Shown here: piece by piece, positions 35,306 through 45,304 of the stretch
Position numbering within the stretch: the first letter of the stretch is position 1
Layout: every line of letters begins with the position of its first letter
Assembly: GCF_020509005.1 (NCBI RefSeq)
Contig: NC_063016.1
Location: 1,240,001 to 1,304,000, forward strand
Direction: 5' to 3'
DNA: 64,000 nt
Origin: Fulvia fulva
Taxonomy: Eukaryota; Ascomycota; Dothideomycetes; Mycosphaerellales; Mycosphaerellaceae
Made by a program: the position numbers and the translations under genes
The notes under the pieces: generated by a model
The model's database searches: none
The model's input: the letters and a program-made list of their open reading frames with translations, nothing else
What the model was told of the DNA's origin: nothing

Positions 35306-36493
35306 CTAATAGTTTCCACTCAATGGATACGTCTCGAGCCCTCGCAGAAAGTGCAACACTTCCTTCGCAGTGGCTTCAGGCTGCTCCTGCTGTACCCAAT
35401 GTCCTGCATGATCGATAAGTCTCGCACCCTTGAAGCACCCAGACTTGATACATTTCTCATCCTCATACCCCTGGAAAGCACCCGGCTGCTGATAATTGCC
35501 CCAGTCCTGCTTGCCACTGATGAACGTACACGGCACCTCGATTCTGCGGCCAGAGTAGAGGTACATGTCTTTCTTGCTCTGTGGCGTTGAAGCAGTCTGG
35601 GCACGATACCAATTTAGTGCGCCCTGGAAACCGATCCGTTGCCATTCTTGCACGTATACCTCTAGGTCGTCAGGGCTGAGCCACTTCTCAGTCTTACTGT
35701 AGTCCTCGCCTTTCATGTTCTTCTCGATGGTTTGGGGCAATGTGTCGCCTTTCTTCATGATGTAGTACTCTGGCATAACCTCGATGTCCTTAGCGCTCCA
35801 GGCTTGCAGCGGATGCGGATCGTTCTTTTCCCAATCTGCTGACTTCAGGTGAAAGTAGCCTCGTAGGTATTTCTCCAGGCCCTGGTGCGGGTTGTTCCAG
35901 TCTTCTGCAGCACCAGGGGATGAGTTGTACCACTTGTAATGCTTTCTGGGAGGGTTCAGCTTTGCGAGTTCTGCCTGGATGTCAAGCTTCGGTTTTCGAG
36001 GCTCATTGCCAAATTGAGGAGTGGGTGGAGCATGATGGGGGTGGCTCATCTGTATAGTTGCCTTGAAGATGTCCGGACGCATGAGTGCTGCCATTGCTGA
36101 CGATACCGCTCCAAAGTCGTGGCCGATGATGCAAGTTACTTCTGTATAGCCCAGCTTGTACACCAGAGAGACCATGTCGCGCACAAGGTTTGTCATGGTG
36201 TACTGGGTCAGGTCGACTTGGTCATATGGCTTACCTTCCCATCCAGTTGTTCTTCCATAACCTCGTTGGTCCATGGCGACACAGTAGTAACCAGCGTCTG
36301 CCACCTTTGGCATGAGCTTCCGCCATGAGTATGCCAGCTCTGGGTAGCCATGGCAGAACAGTACTAATGGAGTTCCAGGCATTCCTGCCTTTAGTAGGTG
36401 AAAGTTGAGTCCACAGGATGAAGTACAATCGGCATAGTCTTCTGTCACGCCTTGAGGCAACGGCAAGGGTGGAAGGTTGTGTGCTTGCGCCAT
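35306..36493 (-). CDS. Soluble epoxide hydrolase-like alpha/beta hydrolase
   Basis: A single exon of 395 residues from ATG at 36493. The alpha/beta-hydrolase core shows the oxyanion HGYPEL, the nucleophile elbow IGHDFGAV with Asp nucleophile, a cap domain, the acid region ISGKQDWG and the catalytic His in IDHAGHWVQQEQP. The Asp nucleophile in GHDFG and the HGYP motif are typical of soluble epoxide hydrolases, which convert epoxides to diols in the cytosol. It is intact and lies close to the broken MFS gene. The substrate is unknown. Confidence 0.92.
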   Translation of the reverse strand: MAQAHNLPPLPLPQGVTEDYADCTSSCGLNFHLLKAGMPGTPLVLFCHGYPELAYSWRKLMPKVADAGYYCVAMDQRGYGRTTGWEGKPYDQVDLTQYTMTNLVRDMVSLVYKLGYTEVTCIIGHDFGAVSSAMAALMRPDIFKATIQMSHPHHAPPTPQFGNEPRKPKLDIQAELAKLNPPRKHYKWYNSSPGAAEDWNNPHQGLEKYLRGYFHLKSADWEKNDPHPLQAWSAKDIEVMPEYYIMKKGDTLPQTIEKNMKGEDYSKTEKWLSPDDLEVYVQEWQRIGFQGALNWYRAQTASTPQSKKDMYLYSGRRIEVPCTFISGKQDWGNYQQPGAFQGYEDEKCIKSGCFKGARLIDHAGHWVQQEQPEATAKEVLHFLRGLETYPLSGNY

Positions 36494-37673
36494 GATCGTG
36501 GTGACCTGCTGTATCGTTACGAATGTAAGAAGATGACCGATATCTTACCTATGTCGAGAGCACTATACGTCAGCAGCTCTGCACTGAACGACTGCCAATT
36601 GACTTCAATGTTGCAGATGGAGGGGGAGCTTAAGGTGGCCCTCGGTACCGTGCTGACACAGCTGCAGGTAGCTGTCTGCTCTCATTACCTTGGCCTACTC
36701 CTTTATCGACTTCACTTCCTAGTCCTCATCTTCAACATCGCCGGTAGACGCAGCCTCTCGTACGCTGAAACTGCGGGCCATGGCCTTCAATATATCCACT
36801 CTTGGCTGTGCCCCAAGGCGACTCCACATGGCGTGGCAGGTGGAAGCGCTGGCCAGGTGGTCGACGGCGTTGAGACAGCCTGGCGGCATCAGGACTGCGA
36901 ACGTTGCAGGGGCAGGCGACACTCAAGATGGGTGTGCGAGAGGAGACGTTGCTGCTCTGTCGTCAGATGAAGTGTTGTTGCCAGCATTTTGAACGCGTTT
37001 TTACAAATTTTACTTCAGGACGAAGCCCTAATCTGATCTCGGCAAGCAGCCGAACGATCAAGCTTTCCGTGGGCAGGGATGCACAACGGCAGTCACAAAC
37101 GCTCAACAACATCACCTTTGCTTGCCAGTGCTTGCGATGATGAGCAGAATGTCGACCACCGGTAGGCGTTTGACCGATGCAAACGATAGAGCTGTCCATG
37201 AGCATGCCGTTCGTCGATGATGATCCATTGCCGACTGCCACACATGGCCACGAGAGCCACTGCCACCATCTGCATCCTGCCTACACATCCTTGTCGCATA
37301 TTCAAGCCTTGAAGCCGGGATATCGCCTGGCGGATACGCGCTGCAAAAGAGAAACGCTACGACTGGACATCCACTCTTTCGACCAGACGCTGCTAAATTA
37401 GGTGAGGCTACACAGCATCCGGCCAGCGCTCTATCAGGACTATCATTTCTGAACAAGCCCTGTCGCCATGTGATTATGTGATACCTGCCGCCCTTCTTCT
37501 CTCTGCTTCACCGTTTCAACACACTAATTGGATCTTGTCCCGCCGCGTTTGCTCACCCGAGTCGTTCGCTCCTCTACACTTCCAGTCTGTCCTTACACCA
37601 TGCAGCTGATCCTCCCCTTCTCATACCCACTTTACGCCGCCAAACATTACGACTACGAAACGACTCAACCAAC
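36494..37673. other. Spacer, no supported gene
   Basis: Both strands carry only frames under 172 codons with no motif. It holds the divergent promoters of the epoxide hydrolase and the wall-protein gene. Confidence 0.5.
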
Positions 37674-38686
37674 ATGCAGTCCTTCACCAAGCGATGCGCT
37701 TTGGCTCTTGCCACTCTGGCCACCGCAGTCACCGCACTGGACGGTATCGTAGCTCCATCTGAGGTCGCAGCAGGCGAGGAGTTCGAGGTCACCTTCCAGT
37801 CCAGCAACGACGACAGCTACCGCGTCTACCTCGCCGCATCACTAGCAGGATCCAATGGCCCGACCTGCTATCTCGTCAATTCCACCGAGCTCGACGACTC
37901 AATCAACGTGACAATCCCAGCCAGCGTCGGCCCAACAGCCAACTACTACTCCATCGCAATCGCCGACATCACTACCGGTCAAGCTGCCACATTTAGCAAC
38001 CGCTTCAACCTGACCGGAGCTACTGGCGAGTACTCAGACTATGAAGACGTAAGGCCCACCGCAGCGCCTCAATCCCGTAAACCACAAATGCTAACATGTC
38101 CCAGCACCTCGGCGGCTCCCCTTTCTGGTCCGCCGACGACCTGCCATGCACTGCCTACAACTGCGCTCGCCAATGCGCTCAAGACGGATACCCCAAGGAC
38201 CTTACCGAGGATGACGCCTACAACACCATGAAAACCTGCATCATGTCCTGCAAAGGCGTCACTGCCGCCGTCTCCCAAACAGCACCAGCCCACGCCTCCT
38301 CGACTTCTGGCCCAACCGCAACTCTCACCGGCATGATGGCCGTCATCACCATGTCCGGCGGCTCCGTTGTCACCGCGATCGAGATCGAGCAGGAAGTCCA
38401 CGGCAGCACGATTACGCAGGCCATCATTGGCGACGCGACGATCACGCTCAACGGCGCAGCACACACGATCGGCAGTGCGCAGCTCAGTCTCGCCACGGAT
38501 GGTGTTGCAGTTGGAGACTCCACGACTGTGATGTTCAGCAGCACGACCGCAACAATGGGTGGTGCCACTGCCACAGATTCTGCTGCTTCGGCATCGACCA
38601 GTGATGGCGCAGCGAGCAAGAATTTCATGGCCGGTGCTGCTGGTGCGGCGGCGGCTGGGTTTGCCGGGTTGGCGTTTGTCCTTTGA
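37674..38686 (+). CDS. GPI-anchored cell-surface protein with Kre9/Knh1-like N-domain
   Basis: Exons 37674-38048 and 38105-38686 (56-nt intron, GTAAGG ... CCCAG) give 318 residues. A signal peptide (MQSFTKRCALALATLATAV) precedes a small beta-domain (LDGIVAPSEVAAGEEFEVTF to FNLTG) like the Kre9/Knh1 N-terminal repeat of fungal wall proteins. A Cys-rich stretch (CTAYNCARQCAQDGYP, CIMSC) and a Ser/Thr/Ala-rich region follow. The C-terminal hydrophobic tail (AGAAAAGFAGLAFVL) suggests a GPI signal. It is probably attached to the plasma membrane or wall. The exact role is unknown. Confidence 0.85.
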
Positions 38687-39055
38687 ATGAGCATACTCTG
38701 TATACAGCATGTTTTCAGACAGAAGCGCAGGACTTTGGACAGAAAGAGATCGGTGGAGACACAAAAAGTGTAGAGACCGCAGCGCAAAGCGAATAGCGAG
38801 ACGAATGACGAGCTAGGAAGAGGCGACCACTTCCCTGGGTGTTGGTAAGAATTGTGCTCCCTCGTACGGAAAGCACGACATATAGATTATGAACGTAGTG
38901 TATAGTTCAAAAATCCGCAGATTGTGTTCAAAGATGCTTTCGCTCCATCGTGATCGCAATGTCATTCCGACATGAACCCACCGATTGACAAAGTATGAAA
39001 CAAGACGAATAACATTGAACAGCAGGCAGGAAGCATGGGTAAAGTTGTGATGTGC
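38687..39055. other. Spacer between the wall-protein gene and the HMG-box relic
   Basis: 3' region of the wall-protein gene. A 189-codon minus frame overlaps that gene and is a shadow. Nothing else was recognised. Confidence 0.5.
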
Positions 39056-39539
39056 TCATACAATATCTGCGTGTTCGCATCCCGTGCGCTTCTTCTTCTC
39101 GGATGGCTTGCGTGACTGGTACTGGTAGCCTGGACGGGCGATGGCATGCTCACGGCGTAGCACCAGCTCTCTGCTTGTACTCGTCTTTGACAGCTTGACT
39201 CTCGCAAGACCCCATGCAGCATCCCACGCTTACACGTCGATCACGCAGCAGGACTGCTCAGCGAAGAGGTCCTGCGTGCGAGCTCCCTCGCCAGGGCAAG
39301 GTCAAGCGCCAGAAGCCAACAAGATCGTGAATGCGTTCTTTGGGCGTGCAACCCTCGCCACGCTCTTCTTCGTGGATGCAGCGGCATTGATGCTGGGCTG
39401 GCTTGCAGAGATGAAGCTCGTCAAGAGGCGAAACCGCTCCCATGGAGCGAGGAGCTCAGCATACCACCGCCGCCCGGACGGTGGTGGCTCCTGTACATCA
39501 TGCCCGATAGGCTGCGATGATCTGTGAATTGTCTGTCAG
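39056..39539 (-). pseudogene. MAT1-2-like HMG-box relic
   Basis: Two minus-strand segments match the two ends of a mating-type HMG box. The first (39539-39329) reads WYAELLAPWERFRLLTSFIS ... STKKSVARVARPKNAFTI; ARPKNAF is the classic start of the box. The second (about 39203-39056) reads ESQAVKDEYKQREL ... REHAIARPGYQYQSRKPSEK, then KKR and a stop; the PGYQYQ-RKPSEKKKR end is characteristic of MAT1-2-1. Between them, where the conserved middle helix should be, the first frame meets TGA after LLASGA and the second lies in another frame. No GT-AG pair restores a full box. The MAT1-2-1 protein is an HMG-domain transcription factor that sets mating identity; here only fragments remain. It might instead be another HMG gene, but the end motif favours MAT1-2. 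Confidence 0.72.
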
Positions 39540-40611
39540 CATCTACTCAATTGTATGATCTGACTTGGAAAAGAGGACGATGCGGATTGTATATCAGTAC
39601 CATGGGCTCTGTCAGGAGCCATCTCATCAATGCAGTCTTTGACTGCTATGTCGACCGTCGTGAGATATGGAAAAGAGTCATCATGAAGGGTGAGGGAGTG
39701 AAGCGGTTGGCGTGTCTTACCTTGAGCAGGTCGCACAGTATCGAATGAGGTACACGTCCCTGCGTGATGGTGCGATTCGAGTTCTTTAGTATCCTGATCG
39801 CGCGTTAGCAACCACTCATCCATATCGTACAAAGCAGAAACAATGCCACAGAATCTGGTCAGGCTTGCAACGTTATCGTCTGCGCCGCCTGTCACAGCGG
39901 CTTGGACATATGCTTGTCATTTGTTGTTTCGAATCATCATGAAGGGGTGAGGAGGAGAGCATGTCTGCAGTTTACCTTGATCATGTGCTTGGTCGCAGGC
40001 GAATGGTGTGCCGAATGAACCCAGCGCGTGGAAATGCGAGAACTGCAAATGTCAGGTCAGTTGAGCTCGCTCATGAGTGATGAAGCAAATGTAGCAGAAT
40101 GGTATGATGCTAGGGTCAGAAAATGCATGAATGGTTATAAAAAGTTGTGTCAGCAACGGCAAAGCCGAATAAGACTCGTCATCTAAAAGGGCTCATCATG
40201 GAAGCATCGAGTGAGGTATGAAAGCAGTGGCGACTTACCTGGAAGCGTGGCGGTTGTGATGGCGATGATGGAGAATGAAGAAGAAACGTAGATCTGTACC
40301 AACCTGTCAGCTCTGTTCGCGCAGAACCGAAGATACATTGATGATGACTTGGTGTCAAGATCAGTGGACGAGGTTTTCTAGGCCTGTCGCAAAATGGCAT
40401 ATCTGCTCACGTACAATCGGAGCCCAGTGCCAATTCATCAGAAGACAAAAGGGGATAGAGATAGTCATGACTTACCGTGACTAGACGTTGGGTCAGATTT
40501 CGTCTTCTTGCGCTGCTTCTTCTCGGTCTCCACTACAGCCGAGGAAGAATGTCTTCCAGCTTGCTGCAGGACGCCGATGATTTGACTGGCCATTGCCTCA
40601 TCGCAACGCAT
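39536..40611 (-). CDS. Intron-rich orphan gene model
   Basis: Five exons join in phase: 40611-40476, 40402-40239, 40042-39976, 39900-39721 and 39645-39536. Donors GTAAGTCA, GTAAGTCG, GTAAAC and GTAAGA and matching acceptors give 218 residues. Parts are MASQIIGVLQQAGRHSSSAV, a basic KKQRKKTK, PFCDRPRKPRPLILTPS, FSHFHALGSFGTPFAC and ADDNVASLTRFCGIVSALY. The last intron is stop-free (75 nt), so the frame also reads through. I recognise no family. The stop is immediately upstream of the HMG-box relic on the same strand, and a larger ancestral gene spanning both cannot be excluded, but I found no phase-compatible splice between them. Confidence 0.42.
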
Positions 40612-41222
40612 TCGCTACAGCCGAGCGACAAGCAGTCATGCCGGATGCTGTACTAGGCACGATGTGTCTCCCAGCTTTTTCGCACTGCCTCGTGGCAACC
40701 CACGAGGAAGGTTCGGAACTCGTCTGCCATTGAGTTGGTATCCATATCGGCGGTAGTGGCTCCGATTGTTTGGATGTGGTGAAAGGGTGATAACAAAGGC
40801 ATGTGCGAATGCGGTATGCGCGAGCTTGACAAGGCGGCGTGAGGTAGTGGAGGCGTACGGGCCAGCCGAAGAATCAATGATTCTGTCGACCGTGACAGGG
40901 TGCTGAAGCAGGAGCGGTGCTCAGACAGCAATCTGTTGCCGTAGCTGTCAGGAGAGCCTTCAATACATGGTCAGTACATGCCGAACGATCATATTGCCAA
41001 AGTGAAGATGTGAAGTTGTGGTTGTTCAGTGCGTATAAGAGCCGTTTTCTCAGCAACAGCCGAAGCTTCAGCCGGTAATTCCATTTTTTGCTTGTGTTCA
41101 TCATTTGAGAGATGGTGCAAGGTGGTGGAGATGTACTCACATTCTCAGGTCATCGCGCGCTCAATCGACAGATGTGCGCCTGCGGTGGTAGGAGGTGAGG
41201 AAAGCGTCGCCTGCATTTCATG

Positions 41223-41604
41223 TCAGCCCAAGATCTCGACGAGAGTGATGTCGAGTATGCAGGATGAGTTGTCGGCGATCAGACTGACGTAGCAATGAAG
41301 TTTCAGTCCTCCTTGGAGGTCAAAGACTCTAGTTTGCGGTTTATGCCATATCATCATTGCAGAGGCAGGGAAAGAAGTGGCACTTACCGGAGCGGCGGAT
41401 AATTGTGTTCAGCTCATGATAGCAACGTGTGTCGAAGCCAGGTGACTGCAACAAAGATGGTGTGTGAGGCGGTTGATGTTGTGCAGGAGAGAAGGCAGAA
41501 GGCAGTCGCGCGAGCTTTTGGTAGAGAATTTCGGCAGGAGCTTGGACGGAAAGCTCGGACAGTGCGGGACACACCTCAGGCAGGAACGATGTCGTTGCTA
41601 TCAT
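41223..41604 (-). CDS. Second orphan gene model, two exons
   Basis: Exon 41604-41388 (MIATTSFLPEVCPALSELSV ... CYHELNTIIRRS) joins exon 41311-41223 (GGLKLHCYVSLIADNSSCIL, ending LVEILG) across a 76-nt intron with donor GTAAGTGCC, giving 101 residues. The amino-acid mix is protein-like, but no family was recognised. Further minus-strand exons with a GTGAGTACATC donor near 41136 and an open frame at 40653-40931 (ending VRKSWETHRA) suggest more of the transcript is unresolved. It may belong with the neighbouring orphan model. Confidence 0.33.
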
Positions 41605-42762
41605 CCAACATCAACAACGCCTTCACTTCCATGATGAGCTTCACGCCCGCTATGGGTCTTGGTCGTGTGGCTACAATCCCACTGCACACTGTCCAGAAGT
41701 GTAGCAGCCAGCGACGCCTGCCATGTGCCTTTGTTGAATACTCCAGTCGCCAGCAAATACGGCACTATAAGCGGATTTGCACCCACTGAGCTGTCGACGC
41801 TTCGATCCTGCTTCGACCCATCGACGACCGTCAGTTCTCGTGAAAGACAGCAAACGTAGGGCTTTCCGGACACGGTGTGTTGCTTGTGGCAGAGTATGCT
41901 GCGGCGTCATGAAGAGCTAGTGGCCAGTCGATATGGGAAGAGAAGACACAGCGGTCAGCACACAGCACTGCTTTCGACGTACTGGTCACCACAAATCAAT
42001 AGCATCACAAGAGCCAGCGGCACTAACAGTTCCCTTTACATGGGAGTACGGCCGTGGTCCGAAGGGACAGTCACAAATCAGCGTCAATGGTCCGCATCAC
42101 TGTGTACACATCGATGGAAGGCACAACTGGATACAAGTCAATTGTGCTGACCAGGGACAAAGAGCTCTGGCTTTCCGTCCATATGCTCGCTTGTGGAGCC
42201 CCATCGCAACTCCTACTCTGGGCACATGTCTTCACGTTGCAATGCTAAAGAGATGCATAGTCTTGGCTGTCTTGGCACAGGCAGATCTCACTGGAGGATC
42301 TTCAGGCTGGGCAGCCCGTTTCGATACCACGAAGCGAATGTTCCTGCAAGCTTATGGTAAAGCTTCACTACAGTCGTGGTGATACAGCCAGTCTTATGAG
42401 CAGATTGGCGCACAAGGTTTGACCCTCCTTCTTGTTCAGGTGCACTCATGCTTCAGCTACCCGCTCTACTTCTTTTAGTGTGCGAACGAGAGCACTTCGT
42501 ACTCACAATAGGCGAGTTCCTGCAGAAGTTCGTGCATGAAAGCCATCCTCTGGGACAACTTGAACAATTCCAACGGAAAGAGGCGAATTATGCAGTCTTG
42601 CGGCCATATCGTTCGCTTCGACCATGCTACCTTCCTAATGCAGTCTCATCAACGACGATCATGTCCGTAGCACTGAGCAATTGATATACCTTTGATGCAT
42701 CTTGGCTGTTGAGAGAGCAATCAGCTGTCAAAATCTTTCACATCTAGCAACTGGCAGCAACC
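41605..42762. other. Spacer with weak minus-strand coding signal
   Basis: A minus-strand frame at 41601-41873 (GANPLIVPYLLATGVF ... LAATLLDSV) and a plus-strand frame at 41933-42382 of 149 codons are open, but lack motifs and splice support. I do not call either. Confidence 0.4.
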
Positions 42763-44311
42763 ATGAAGGTAAGTTAAACCACAGCTGAGCTTGAGGCCCT
42801 ATTGACCCATCGCAGCTCTCACCATTCCTCGCCCTGTGCCTCTCCACAACAACCTTAGCTCAAAAGCTCTCCCAATCCCAAGCCATCTCCCGTCTCCGCC
42901 AGTACGGCATTACAACCAATGCCCAACCACCTCAGACATCTCTCGGAGGCGTCCAATCCACCACCATCGACGGTGCCATCGCTCTAAAGCAGGCCTGCAA
43001 CTGCCAGCTCATCATCACCGGCGGCACCGAGACCAATGCTGGCCATGCTGGAGGAACGTATAGCCATCTGACGGGCTACAAGCTGGACTTTAGGACCAAT
43101 TCGGCGTTGGATAATTTCGTCAAGGGAAGCTACACGAAGATTGCAAATCGGGGCCAGTACCCGCAGTGGCGCAACCCGCAGGGGGACATCTATTGTGTGA
43201 GTCGAAAAAGGTTGTGCTCTTTGGGTCGTGGAAGCTGATCAATGGTGAAGCTCGAAGGTAATCACTGGGACGTTGTGTAATACGGACATGGGGGCTCTGG
43301 GGGAGGGGGAGGAGGAGGAGGAGGAGGAGGAGGTGGTGGTGGCGGTGGCGGTGGAGGTAAGTGATATCCCACTCGTTGATGCCTGTTCGAATTCTACAGT
43401 GCGATTGGGAATGGCGTGGCTTGCGAGCCATCTGCGAAATTCAAAAACTACACATCCTTGCAAGAGCCGGGCACGGGTCATACGCTGTGTAACATGTTCC
43501 CATGCTGATCATCTGCTAGGAGGTGGCTACAGGTACGCTTCACGCCAGCTCGCCTCGTGACATTTTTCCTTCCATAGCTAACAATCTATCAAGCGGCTAC
43601 AGCGGTGGGAGTGGGGGAAGTGGCTATTCTGGCTATAGGTAAGCTTTCCACGCATACACTCATCCAGGAATGTCGTCACTAACCCTATCACAGTGGTGGA
43701 AGTGGAGGTTCCGGTTATAGGTAGGTTAACATGAAGGCATTTCCTAGAGTGTGAGGACTTGACTGACCCCACATAGTGGCGGAAGTGGAGGTTCTGGCTA
43801 TAGGTAGGTCAAGCTCAAGGCTTTGACAGAGTATAAGGGTTGGACTGACCCCTTCTAGTGGTGGAAGCGGTGGGTCAGGATATAGGTGAGGCGACCACAG
43901 GAGATTATCTCAGCACATACTGACCATCATGCAGTGGGGGAAGTGGAGGTTCAGGCTACAGGTACGTTTCAGTCAACTTCGTCCAATGCATTGTGTAGGC
44001 TCAGACTGACCATGACTAGCGGCGAGAGCGGGGGCTCAGGCTACAGGTATTCAACTCATGGCAAGGATCTCAACACGTACTGACTGACCATAGTGGCGGT
44101 TCTGGAAATGGGGGATCTTCTGGCGGTAGGAGATAGTACCGATTATGAGTTCTCCCGTGTGCTAACCTTCGAATCAGGCTACAGCGGCGGTGGATATAGT
44201 GGCTATCGCAAAGCTGATGTTGCTCAAGAACAGCAAGCTGCCGCAGACTCTGCTTCGACTACCCTGGCGACCGTCGTTGTTGAAGCTACTACGCCGGCAG
44301 CTTCGCCATGA
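42763..44311 (+). CDS. Secreted M15-like peptidase with a micro-exon-encoded Gly/Ser tail and an in-frame TAA
   Basis: Exons are 42763-42768, 42816-43196, 43251-43356, 43520-43532, 43594-43638, five 27-nt exons (43694, 43777, 43859, 43935 and 44020 starts), 44094-44125 and 44178-44311. All splices keep phase and total 852 nt (284 codons). The start is a signal peptide (MKLSPFLALCLSTTTLA). The domain shows YSHLTGYKLDF (HxxGxxxD) and GNHWDV, matching the zinc-ligand layout of M15 D,D-carboxypeptidase-like folds. A poly-Gly run, then SGGSGGSGY repeats and a Ser/Ala/Thr tail follow. TAA at 43276-43278 lies between HWDV and the poly-Gly run, so the protein may end at residue 138. A 48-nt intron (43258-43305) would remove the stop but also the HWD ligand. 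Confidence 0.7.
43594..44125 (+). repeat. Tandem array of 27-nt micro-exons with their introns
   Basis: Five exons of exactly 27 nt (43694-43720, 43777-43803, 43859-43885, 43935-43961, 44020-44046) each encode an SGGSGGSGY-type unit. They are bounded by TAG or CAG acceptors and TATAG|GT or TACAG|GT donors, all phase 2. A 45-nt exon precedes them and a 32-nt exon follows. Intron bodies are 49-58 nt and carry CTGAC-type branch sequences before the acceptor. The array looks like repeated duplication of one exon-intron unit. Confidence 0.85.
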
Positions 44312-44643
44312 AGCCATTTCGTTTTGCTGCAGGCATGATAGTTCTGCTACATTACCACGCCCGATCAATCTATTCCTAGATACAAAGAACAAAGCAGAAC
44401 CGTACAAGGAACTTAACTTTGATCGCTTGACATCATCTCTTATTTCCTTGTAAACTAGACAAAGAACATGGTACGAGCCTCATATTGTATCGACTAAGAA
44501 GGCCTCGAGGGTCGATGTCCAGTCAGGATGCCAGACTCTCTCCTTGCATATTCTCAATCGTATCACGAGCTGGACTCGCTCACACATCATTATCGCTTTC
44601 GAACACCAGTCGTTTCGGCCACAGATATCTACGAACGCAGATC

Positions 44644-45174
44644 ATGCTGACATTTGGCCCACCCATCGATGCTGGTTCCTCCGCAACACAGAACGATCAT
44701 CACAGCAAAGTTACAAGCACAACAAAACTCTCCACAGACCGATCTCCAACTCCCAACCCAAAACGCAGCAGCGGCCTCACACCAACCGAGATCAAATCAA
44801 CGAAAGACGCCATCGATGATCTCCTCGCTGACATCGAGGCTGGCGGCTTCGCGACTGCTTCCACTAACCAGACATTTCCCGAGCTTGAGGACTCCTTCCA
44901 GTACCGAAGGCCCATTACGCTGCCCGAGCCCGTACACGTCAAGCCGTTTATAAGGCCCACGACACCGAATAGAAACAGCATGAAACCTATGGGTCTGGGT
45001 CCTGCGTATGCCCCGCCAGTCAGTTATTCTACTAAGCCGAAGATCTCAGATTCGAGGAGTCGCAGTGCTGAGCCACGGCCCAGGAGGCCAGTGATGTCGG
45101 CGAGCGATACCTGGAAGAGGTTGGGAAGCTCGACGTACCATTTCGTTGATGATGAACGGTATGTGAGTAGGTAG
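44644..45174 (+). CDS. Disordered orphan protein
   Basis: The frame from MLTFGPPIDAGSSATQ encodes 176 residues rich in Ser, Pro, Thr and Arg, with one helical, acidic stretch (KSTKDAIDDLLADIEAG) and a C-terminal SDTWKRLGSSTYHFVDDERY. An earlier in-frame ATG at 44515 would add 43 less protein-like residues. The pattern suggests a cytosolic, regulated or scaffold-type protein. No family was recognised. It is convergent with the ferric reductase. Confidence 0.55.
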   Translation: MLTFGPPIDAGSSATQNDHHSKVTSTTKLSTDRSPTPNPKRSSGLTPTEIKSTKDAIDDLLADIEAGGFATASTNQTFPELEDSFQYRRPITLPEPVHVKPFIRPTTPNRNSMKPMGLGPAYAPPVSYSTKPKISDSRSRSAEPRPRRPVMSASDTWKRLGSSTYHFVDDERYVSR

Positions 45175-45304
45175 ATCATCTCGACATCGAAGATCTCCTG
45201 GCCCGTTCACATTGAATGTTTTCAGGAGTTGTATGCGTCGCTTGAGTAGAATGTAGTGCAGCATCCTTCGCTGTCTCTCATAAAACCGACTAAGTACATA
45301 CAAT

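Noticed and set aside
39141..39527. 128-codon plus-strand frame over the HMG-box relic
   Set aside because: Its only support is length; the opposite strand carries recognisable HMG-box motifs.
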